A stretch of DNA of 20,731 nucleotides from a virus. Position numbers and translations under genes: made by a program. The notes under the pieces are model-generated. The model did not search any database. It was not told the origin of the DNA and was given only the letters and a program-made list of their open reading frames with translations. The stretch spans positions 1 to 20,731 of the IMG/VR virus record IMGVR_UViG_3300025115_000064. One strand, 5' to 3'. This document shows, one piece after another, positions 14,012 through 20,731 of this stretch (position 1 is the stretch's first letter; each line of letters opens with the position of its first letter).

Positions 14012-16986
14012 TAGCAGCGAACGCGGCGACGATGCCGAAACGATACCGGTTTACGCTGAGTAATCCGGCATTTGGCACGCTGGTATTGCGTTATGCACCG
14101 GACGGATGGAAGGATGATGAGTATAGTTTCACCCGAAACATGCGGTATTTCGGAGTGTTCAGGAAGTTCGCGCAAAAGGAATTGAAGTTCATCAAGGATG
14201 GGCGGGACTACCTGAAAGACTGTTACGAGGCGTTCGGAGTCAATGCTCCGGTGACTATCAAGGTTGAATACCTCTACAATACCGGCGTATGGGTAACCAG
14301 GTTTGAGGGTACTATCGACTATTCGACCTATAAGATCAACGATATATCCTGTGATGTTCAGGTCAAGGATGGAGGGTTTACGGATTTGCTTCTGTCCCGC
14401 GCTGCCACACCGGTAAACATCCTGGAATACCGATCGATTGACGGGGATGCTATCACACCGGCGGAGTTGAAATCGGTGATAATCCCTGATGTGTATATCG
14501 GGAAGAATGGGTATTTATCATGGTCCTCTGGTATGTTTTTCAGGTTTTCTGATTCGCATGTGGTGCCTATAATGATTAGATGGGGAGAGTTCACAGAACT
14601 GCAAAATCCAGATTATGAAAACAATAAGATTGATGATATTGATGGATGCTTTTTTGCTAATGCTATTACAGATTATGATAATACAGAAATAGTAATATCT
14701 TTGAGAGTTCAAAATGTCACAGATATTTTAGGCTTTACAGTGACATTAAAACAATATGATGGTAATGATTGGGTAGTAGTAGATTCTGGACAGTTTGAAT
14801 ATGATTATTATATATACTGGAAATATACTTCAGTGGTAAGTGTTAATATAGCAGCAGGGGACTACCTCATATTAGAGGTATTAGCCGATAGCGTTTTGTG
14901 TCAATTAGACTATATTGCTGCAACAGTATCGATGATTTACGTTGAAACTCAAATCGATTCTGTGACCGTTTCGGCGGTTGATTACCGCGAGGCATGGCGG
15001 GCGGTGGTGGCTAAGTTGACCGGACAGAACAATGCGATTTCATCCAGCATCTTCAACGATATTCACCTGGGGGTGATCCTATCGACACGCTACATCCGAC
15101 AGATCGAAGGGACTAATCCAGGAATTGCCTTCACGCTGGAAGACCTGTTCAATTCGCTGTCGATTTTCAACATCGGAATAGGTGTTAATAATGGAGTGCT
15201 GGAAATCGAACGGATGTCATATTTTTTCAATCCTTATGTTATCATCGACCTTTCAGACCGGATAAATGAATCCCTTATTGAAAAAGCTGTTATCCCTGAA
15301 CTCTATGCCAACAGGTTAAAGTTCGGATTCAACACCTCGGAATATGGGTATCTCGGCGGTATCTTTGAATTCAACACCGCGTCGGAATGGTCGACTGTGA
15401 TCAAGCCCATCAATCAGGAATTCGCGATCGTATCACCGTTCCGCGCCGACAGCACCGGTATTTACCAGGCTGTCGAAGAGGCGACGAATCCGGATAATGA
15501 AGTGGATCAGGAAAGCGATGCAGACCTGTTCCTGTTGGATGTCCAGACCGATGAGGTGGAGGACTACAAAGCAAAAACTGATGAGGAATTCGATTTCATT
15601 TCGGGATCATTAAAAACCAACGACCTGTTTAACCTGGACTATACACCGGCGCGGATACTTCGCCGGTGGGGAAGCTACATCCGTGCAATCCTGCATCAAA
15701 ACCTTACATCGTTTCTCCGCTGGCAAAAAAGCGACAAGAACAGCACGCTTGAATCACAGAAGACCGGCGAGGGTGTGATCGTCGAAAACTCCGATATAAG
15801 GGTCGATGAGCTGGAAGTTAACCGCTGGATCCCGGAAGCCTATACCGTCCAGGTACCTTTAAAGGAAACCGACCTTCAGGCTATCGAAGCGAATCCATAC
15901 GGGATCATCAAGCTGTCGGATACTAAGTATGGCTGGATACTGGATTATAAGAGCAAAAATGAAAACCGAACGAGTGACCTCCGACTATTGCGGGTCAACC
16001 TGAAAGCGGTCACACCGATACCATATAAGGAACTTGGTTTCGGAAAACTTTACAACTGGCACGCTGTCAGTGATATAGCTATCATAGTCAATAGTACCGG
16101 GTTAACTCCTTTTGATTGGCGAGTGGCAACGAAGGATGATTTTGATGAGTTGATAGAGTTCTGTGGTGGCAGCTCGGTTGCCGGTGGGATGTTGAAGGAA
16201 ACCGGATTTAAACGCTGGCTGTCGCCGAACACAGGGGCGGTTGATACTTATGGGTTTAGGGCAGTGGGTGGTGGACAGCGTAATGGGGCAGATGGTTCGT
16301 TTTCGGAAATGAAAATAACCGGATATATATGGAGTAACGAATTATCAAACATACCAGGGGAATATTGGTTATTAGCGGTATATAGCGACAATGCAACGGG
16401 GGATAATCCTACATTAATCCCAGAAACAGGCTCAGCTGTCCGCCTATGCCGAAACTCCAAACTCCACACCGGAGCGCGCCGGACATATACCGGCAACGAT
16501 GGAAGGGTCTATAATACGATAGTAATCAATGGCATCGAATGGACTATTGAAAACCTGAAAGAAACGCTCTACAAATACAACAAGTTTTCAATGCAGTTGA
16601 ATGGCGAGCTACCTTCTGCCGGTAATATCACTTGGGTGGTAATGTGTACTGGATATCCAACTGCATACATTACTATTGCGATTAATGGCGGGACTACAAA
16701 TGAGGATGTTTATGATGATATCATTGCAAACAGCACCTATCAGGTATTGGCAGCAGCAGACGTTTTCAGGGTTTTATTCGATTCTGATACTGATACTATT
16801 TGGTGTTTGTTCAAGTTACCGCCTTTTGTGGATGCAATGATTTCAGGCGGTGACCCTGGAGAAGTATATTTCAATTATCCGGTATCTGTCAGCAACGAAA
16901 TCCCGGAAGTGCAGGACGGGACCGACTGGAGCAACCTAACGACCGGCGCCTGGTGCCATTACGATAATAACAGCCAACACGAATAG
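13990..16986 (+). CDS. Large tail-tip/baseplate protein with a FISUMP-like lectin domain
   Basis: The 998-aa product follows the tape measure, where distal-tail and tip proteins are found. Residues 1-175 and about 320-680 are a β-rich structural scaffold. Residues about 175-320 (nt 14515-14945) are an A+T-rich inserted β domain. Residues 681-822 match the FISUMP-type C-type-lectin-like fold: FGKLYNWHAVSD, WRVATKDDFDELIEF, GGMLKETGFKRW, GFRAVGGGQRNGADGSFS, then SAVRLCRN. Residues 833-860 (YTGNDGRVYNTIVINGIEW...) look like the FISUMP N-terminal half, so the two halves are in swapped order. The last ~140 residues are β-rich. It probably binds host surface glycans or protein at the tip. The gene overlaps the tape measure by 22 bases. 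Confidence 0.65.
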   Translation: MGRQEELIAANAATMPKRYRFTLSNPAFGTLVLRYAPDGWKDDEYSFTRNMRYFGVFRKFAQKELKFIKDGRDYLKDCYEAFGVNAPVTIKVEYLYNTGVWVTRFEGTIDYSTYKINDISCDVQVKDGGFTDLLLSRAATPVNILEYRSIDGDAITPAELKSVIIPDVYIGKNGYLSWSSGMFFRFSDSHVVPIMIRWGEFTELQNPDYENNKIDDIDGCFFANAITDYDNTEIVISLRVQNVTDILGFTVTLKQYDGNDWVVVDSGQFEYDYYIYWKYTSVVSVNIAAGDYLILEVLADSVLCQLDYIAATVSMIYVETQIDSVTVSAVDYREAWRAVVAKLTGQNNAISSSIFNDIHLGVILSTRYIRQIEGTNPGIAFTLEDLFNSLSIFNIGIGVNNGVLEIERMSYFFNPYVIIDLSDRINESLIEKAVIPELYANRLKFGFNTSEYGYLGGIFEFNTASEWSTVIKPINQEFAIVSPFRADSTGIYQAVEEATNPDNEVDQESDADLFLLDVQTDEVEDYKAKTDEEFDFISGSLKTNDLFNLDYTPARILRRWGSYIRAILHQNLTSFLRWQKSDKNSTLESQKTGEGVIVENSDIRVDELEVNRWIPEAYTVQVPLKETDLQAIEANPYGIIKLSDTKYGWILDYKSKNENRTSDLRLLRVNLKAVTPIPYKELGFGKLYNWHAVSDIAIIVNSTGLTPFDWRVATKDDFDELIEFCGGSSVAGGMLKETGFKRWLSPNTGAVDTYGFRAVGGGQRNGADGSFSEMKITGYIWSNELSNIPGEYWLLAVYSDNATGDNPTLIPETGSAVRLCRNSKLHTGARRTYTGNDGRVYNTIVINGIEWTIENLKETLYKYNKFSMQLNGELPSAGNITWVVMCTGYPTAYITIAINGGTTNEDVYDDIIANSTYQVLAAADVFRVLFDSDTDTIWCLFKLPPFVDAMISGGDPGEVYFNYPVSVSNEIPEVQDGTDWSNLTTGAWCHYDNNSQHE

Positions 16987-16988
16987 CG

Positions 16989-18131
16989 ATGATAAACGTA
17001 CCTCTTTGCAATCCGGTAAGATTCCGCCCGCTGATAGGTCAGACGGATGCAAACTTTGACAACACATTCGCCGAGGACTGGAACGGTCAGAAACGACCAT
17101 TTAGCCAGATCGTAGCGCCGGATGATTGGTTGATACAGGTTGTGAGCGATGTGGACTACTACGACGACGAAGGGCAAAGTTCAGATTTGGTGATCAGGTT
17201 AGAATATGCTGATGGTGAGCCGGAGTATCTGCCTGATGTGCCTGTCGTTACGGAATTGCAGGGGTTGTATTACTACAATTACAATATCCGCCCATCATTT
17301 ACCGGATGTTTCCAGATGATCGTTGAGGTTTTTTCAACCGAAACGGACTATTTCCGTTCGGAGTGGTGCGAGGTACAAACCGGCTACGTCGATCAACTCC
17401 GCGAAGATAATCCGGATGTGCGTAAAATCGAATGGTTCAATCAGGAAAACGCGTTCGCTGCTAACTTCGTGGAGTCCGGATTTGTCGGTCTGGCTTATGT
17501 CGAAGCTAAGATGTACCTGCAATCACCGGCGGGTGATGTGCTGGTCTTTGACAATCAGGGGGACGAGGTTAAGTTAAAGGAAGTCTTCCAGCGGGTCTTC
17601 CAGTTCTCCGCTGAGTTGCCGGACTATCTCTGTGAGACACTGGCATTGGCAATGGCTCATGATCGGTTTTTTATCAACGACGTGGAATTTATCAGCAATA
17701 AAAAACCTGCATTCACCCAGCTTTCCGGACGGTCTAATATGTACCGAATTGATGCGGAATTGAAACAGGTAACAGCGATCGGATTGAACACGCATGATGC
17801 CGGATTTGACTGTGACGCCTTAACAACTGAAAAAATTATGAACATAACAGAAACAGGGTCAACGACTGATTTCACCGTTGAGGCTCCGGCAGGTTATCTG
17901 CTACACGTGATAACGGTTACATGGATTTCCGGTACCGGATCGGATGTCTATTGCGGGACGACAGAAGGCGGGACGGATATAATGACCAGCCAGACGATGA
18001 ACAGTGGAAATCCGCTATACACGGAGGTGACTCATCTGGATATTGCCTCGGCGACTACTTTATTTTTCAGCGTTGATGGTACCGCTACGGTTGACGTTAA
18101 TTTCCAATTCATAAAATCTGCGGAGGATTAA
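16989..18131 (+). CDS. Tail protein, baseplate/fibre-associated, function unknown
   Basis: The 380-aa product begins two bases after the tip gene and lies between it and the fibre. Residues 1-275 are β-rich with Tyr/Asp-rich segments (VVSDVDYYDDEGQSSDLVIRLEY, then LYYYNYNIRPSF) and resemble Bacteroidetes prophage proteins that follow the tip. Residues about 285-380 (ITETGSTTDFTVEAPAGYL... to VDVNFQFIKSAED) look like a separate small β-sandwich. No catalytic motif is visible. A structural or adsorption role is inferred from place. An apparent promoter element follows before the fibre gene. Confidence 0.6.
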   Translation: MINVPLCNPVRFRPLIGQTDANFDNTFAEDWNGQKRPFSQIVAPDDWLIQVVSDVDYYDDEGQSSDLVIRLEYADGEPEYLPDVPVVTELQGLYYYNYNIRPSFTGCFQMIVEVFSTETDYFRSEWCEVQTGYVDQLREDNPDVRKIEWFNQENAFAANFVESGFVGLAYVEAKMYLQSPAGDVLVFDNQGDEVKLKEVFQRVFQFSAELPDYLCETLALAMAHDRFFINDVEFISNKKPAFTQLSGRSNMYRIDAELKQVTAIGLNTHDAGFDCDALTTEKIMNITETGSTTDFTVEAPAGYLLHVITVTWISGTGSDVYCGTTEGGTDIMTSQTMNSGNPLYTEVTHLDIASATTLFFSVDGTATVDVNFQFIKSAED

Positions 18132-18163
18132 AAAATGTGGGTATCAAATGGAACAATCTTTTG

Positions 18164-18171
18164 TAACTTTG
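18164..18171 (+). promoter_or_regulatory. Possible -7 element before the tail fibre gene (P3)
   Basis: TAACTTTG matches TAnnTTTG, in an 86-base gap between the preceding gene and the fibre. I do not see a matching TTTG 19-21 bases upstream, so this is weaker than P1 and P2. A start near 18177 would leave a leader of about 40 bases before the fibre ATG at 18218. Confidence 0.35.
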
Positions 18172-18217
18172 GCACATGGGATGTGACATACTTTCAAACA
18201 TTTATAATTAACTACCT

Positions 18218-20530
18218 ATGGCACATTTGACAAATCTCGAGGCGGTTAACGCTCTATGCGTTTCCAGTGGTGGCTCCGGCGGTCACCTGTCAATGTTGCC
18301 GGCGTTGAATGAACTGTGCGCATTACAGGGAGTGACAGCCGGACATTTGGAAAACCTTTCGGCTCTGAATGCCATTGACACCGGATTAGGTGGGGATGGT
18401 GATCATCTTACTAATCTGGATGCGCTGAATAGTATCAGTCTATTGATCGGTGGTACTGGTGGCTATACATCTGTTTTGCCAGCATGGCAGGAGATTGAGA
18501 GTATAGGGTTTGATCAGCCATACGATCCCGAAGGTGATCCCGACTTTTTCGCTCACCTGCAAGGTTTGATAGGAAGCGAGAATCCTGCCGATCCTGATTA
18601 TGGAGTTTACTACATGGAGGACATTGTAGGAACGAATAACTGCAAACTTGTAAATTCGCTGTGTAATACTTTTGCATTTGTCAATGGGAGCGGCGGGGAT
18701 AGTTATGTACAGTTCCAAAGTAGAGCGTCAACCATCAATCTCAGCAGTACGGTTGTGACGACATACAAGTTGAAAATGAAATTAGATAATCTGACACAAG
18801 CTGTCGACGCAACACACCTGAATAAAGTCATAAGCAATGGCGGAACGACCAATTTTGGTAAGGGCTTTTTTGTATTTCACGATTACGTTGATAGTACGTG
18901 CATTTTCAAAGTTCAGATCAGCAACGGTACAAGATATATGCAGAAATCATTTACAACAGCCTTAGATACCGACTGGCATTTATATGAGTTTTCGTGGAAT
19001 CCAACAACGATGATTTTTACAATTACAATTGATGGCGAAGCAGAATCCGTTGCTTGGACAGCACCATTTACAACTGACAGCAATAGGCTTTATGAACATA
19101 CGAGTCAGTTTCTGCTGGGTAATAACAATGGATGCGGGTATTTTACCTGTGCTTATTTTGACGTTTACCGTGACGGATCACGTGTGTTTAATGTGCCTTT
19201 CCAGGTTAATTCAAGTATAGCCAATCAAGTATATGACAGAATCGCGGGGGGTTATTATGATATTCGTAAAACCACATTAGCCTATCAGGATGTATTTCCC
19301 GGAAATGTGCTGAATGGCTATGACCTGTATACCTATTTAACTGTGACATATTACGTTCCGTTGCTTACAACCGGAGAAAGCATATCATCGGTTAATTTGT
19401 CTGGCTACGCAAAAATAGCAACATACCCAGCGGGCGATTACCTGAATAATTGCGAAACGGATGTTGAAATCAACGGAACGGACTACACCTATACGGAACT
19501 GACTTCGTACCCATTTAGCAAAAACTTCAGCAAGTTCACCGCACTGAAGATTACCGACATCATTGCACACACAGCGACAGCAACACCGGCGACACGTGAA
19601 AAAATATTTGAATATCTGGGATTTACAATATTTAATATGTCCGGTTTTATTGGGGATAGTATCATGGCAGGAATCGCTGCCGACTATGATCTGCTTGCAG
19701 CAGGTTATGATGATTCTATCACGGCAGAAAAGGTATGGGAAATTAAGTTACAGCAATGGCAAGACGTGACAATATATAACTCTAAGCAACCCATACTGCA
19801 AACAGCAGTTATGACAGGAACGATCACCTCAAACACTTCATCTGCAACGGTTACAGGATCAGGGACAGCGTTTTTAACGGATTTGCAGGTTGGTAATTTA
19901 GTAATGAAGAACGACGCCGGTATTACTGTAATTGGAAGGGTACAAAGCATTGAAAGTAATACAAGCCTGACTCTGATGGCTAACGCTGTAAGCACCAATG
20001 CAGGCATCGCTTGGCGCAAAGACACTTATCCGAGATCGTTTTGTCCTTTATTGGGTATGGCTAAAAACAGAAATAATGGTCGAAATGCCGAGTACGCTGT
20101 TGGCGGTACTTTATTATCCGGTAATTGGCTGACAACTGAAAACTTAAACGTACTTTGGAAATCAAACATGTTGGCAGCGTTCAGAGCTGCAATGGAGTTG
20201 GACTTCTATCCACATTGGACAGGAATGTATGTTTGCTTAGGAACGAATGATGCAGAAACAGAGGCGAAACGTGATGCCATTGCTACTAATGCAGCAGCCT
20301 TAATAAATGATTTAAGGACATTTTCGGGAGAGGATATGCCGTTTCATTGGCTATTGCCAAGATCTAATGATGCGGACAGGATTATCGTTCGGAATTTACT
20401 GCTTGCCATGACAACTGACGACCTGTATTTCTACGAAAGCGACGACCTAACATACGCCGACAGCGTTCATCCTGATCATGCAGGCACTATCGCAATCGGT
20501 GAAATGTTTTACCTTGAAAACTTCCTATAA
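18218..20530 (+). CDS. Tail fibre with N-terminal repeats, LamG-like domain and SGNH/GDSL esterase domain
   Basis: The 770-aa product reads as a modular receptor-binding fibre. Residues 3-97 are four 20-residue repeats (HLTNLEAVNALCVSSGGSGG type) plus a partial fifth, probably the tail attachment part. Residues about 165-330 resemble a concanavalin/LamG-like β-sandwich (YKLKMKLDNL, then WHLYEFSWNPTTMIFTITIDG). From about 475 to the end is an SGNH hydrolase: block I GDS (Asp480-Ser481), block III GTND (Asn677) and block V DSVH (Asp748, His751), giving a Ser-Asp-His triad. A small β domain (about 534-600, ATVTGSGTAFLTDL...) is inserted between blocks I and III. It would deacetylate or de-esterify host surface polysaccharide during adsorption. 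The following gene starts on its stop (TAATG). Confidence 0.8.
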   Translation: MAHLTNLEAVNALCVSSGGSGGHLSMLPALNELCALQGVTAGHLENLSALNAIDTGLGGDGDHLTNLDALNSISLLIGGTGGYTSVLPAWQEIESIGFDQPYDPEGDPDFFAHLQGLIGSENPADPDYGVYYMEDIVGTNNCKLVNSLCNTFAFVNGSGGDSYVQFQSRASTINLSSTVVTTYKLKMKLDNLTQAVDATHLNKVISNGGTTNFGKGFFVFHDYVDSTCIFKVQISNGTRYMQKSFTTALDTDWHLYEFSWNPTTMIFTITIDGEAESVAWTAPFTTDSNRLYEHTSQFLLGNNNGCGYFTCAYFDVYRDGSRVFNVPFQVNSSIANQVYDRIAGGYYDIRKTTLAYQDVFPGNVLNGYDLYTYLTVTYYVPLLTTGESISSVNLSGYAKIATYPAGDYLNNCETDVEINGTDYTYTELTSYPFSKNFSKFTALKITDIIAHTATATPATREKIFEYLGFTIFNMSGFIGDSIMAGIAADYDLLAAGYDDSITAEKVWEIKLQQWQDVTIYNSKQPILQTAVMTGTITSNTSSATVTGSGTAFLTDLQVGNLVMKNDAGITVIGRVQSIESNTSLTLMANAVSTNAGIAWRKDTYPRSFCPLLGMAKNRNNGRNAEYAVGGTLLSGNWLTTENLNVLWKSNMLAAFRAAMELDFYPHWTGMYVCLGTNDAETEAKRDAIATNAAALINDLRTFSGEDMPFHWLLPRSNDADRIIVRNLLLAMTTDDLYFYESDDLTYADSVHPDHAGTIAIGEMFYLENFL
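18224..18508 (+). repeat. 20-residue tandem repeats in the fibre N-terminus
   Basis: Four units of 60 bases (residues 3-22, 23-42, 43-62, 63-82) plus a partial fifth (83-97). Consensus is HLxNLxALNxLCxxxGGxGG. The DNA copies are diverged, so the repeats are old and selected at protein level. Confidence 0.8.
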
Positions 20531-20731
20531 TGCGCCTCCCGATCATATTCCTAATCCTGCTCACCTGTCCCACAATGGGACAGAATGTGCCTTATGCAGA
20601 GATCGATCTGTGTCAGGGTAACAACTACACCGGGAGTAAAGGTTTTACGATTATGTATGAGTTTACTCCCGAAAAACAAGGATGGATAAAACACATGGAA
20701 TATCTGGTCAATGCTTACCCTATGCGAGAAT
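20530..20731 (+). CDS. Secreted protein, partial (continues past the window)
   Basis: The ATG at 20530 overlaps the fibre stop (TAATG). The 67 visible residues start with a signal peptide (MRLPIIFLILLTCPTMGQ), with cleavage likely after TMG, then NVPYAEIDLCQGNNYTGS and a short strand-rich part. A Cys in the hydrophobic core (LLTCPTMG) could also be a lipoprotein cysteine, although the motif is a poor lipobox. The gene is cut off by the window edge. Function not recognised; the tail module position suggests a surface or host-interaction role. Confidence 0.6.
   Translation, partial: MRLPIIFLILLTCPTMGQNVPYAEIDLCQGNNYTGSKGFTIMYEFTPEKQGWIKHMEYLVNAYPMRE

Noticed and set aside
897-20025. Minus-strand open frames throughout the window
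   Set aside because: All lie opposite clear + strand genes, have no recognisable domains, and follow from codon bias on the coding strand.
1-20731. CRISPR arrays, insertion sequences, rRNA genes
   Set aside because: No regularly spaced repeats, no terminal inverted repeats with a transposase, and no rRNA-like sequence were seen.

Overview
The window is the left part of the structural (late) region of a tailed phage or prophage. The long non-contractile tail layout points to a siphovirus with an HK97-type head. The host is most likely a member of the Bacteroidetes: two leader regions carry a TAnnTTTG -7 element with an upstream TTTG, strong Shine-Dalgarno sites are mostly absent, A-rich leaders precede the starts, and the tail proteins carry domains common in Bacteroidetes phages (FISUMP-like lectin fold, HLTNLxALN repeats). 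All convincing genes are on the + strand. I see no integrase, lysis gene or reverse transcriptase here.

Layout. 1-2330 is an A+T-rich accessory block: a small DPPY methyltransferase-like protein, a one-helix membrane protein, a ParB-N-domain protein and a Mu Mom-like DNA-adenine modification protein. 2327-3854 holds the terminase small and large subunits. 3932-8600 is the head module: portal, a tiny coupled ORF, prohead protease, a secreted-looking protein in the usual decoration-protein slot, major capsid protein, a 57-aa protein and a head-tail connector. 8597-11604 covers neck, tail terminator, tail tube and pre-tape-measure genes, with an intrinsic terminator at about 10518-10543. 11606-20530 holds the tape measure, a 998-aa tail-tip protein with a lectin-like domain, a second baseplate-type protein and a 770-aa fibre with a LamG-like domain and an SGNH esterase domain. 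A new gene with a signal peptide starts at 20530 and runs off the window.

The most striking observation is at 2244-2314. The last 24 or so codons of the mom-like gene are, in the same orientation, a nearly complete tRNA cloverleaf. It carries the bacterial glycine identity set (G1-C72, C2-G71, G3-C70, G10-C25, U73, C35, C36; anticodon UCC) but lacks U33 and has a mismatched 51-63 T-stem pair. Mu Mom installs a glycinamide-type group on adenine and has a GNAT-like fold. A phage-encoded glycyl-tRNA mimic inside the mom gene therefore suggests that the modification uses glycyl-tRNA as its glycine source. The tRNA-like structure is seen directly; the enzymatic link is inference.

Working together: the accessory block would mark the phage DNA against host restriction, terminase packages it through the portal into the HK97-type capsid, and the tail fibre with a lectin-like tip and esterase would bind and trim host surface glycans.
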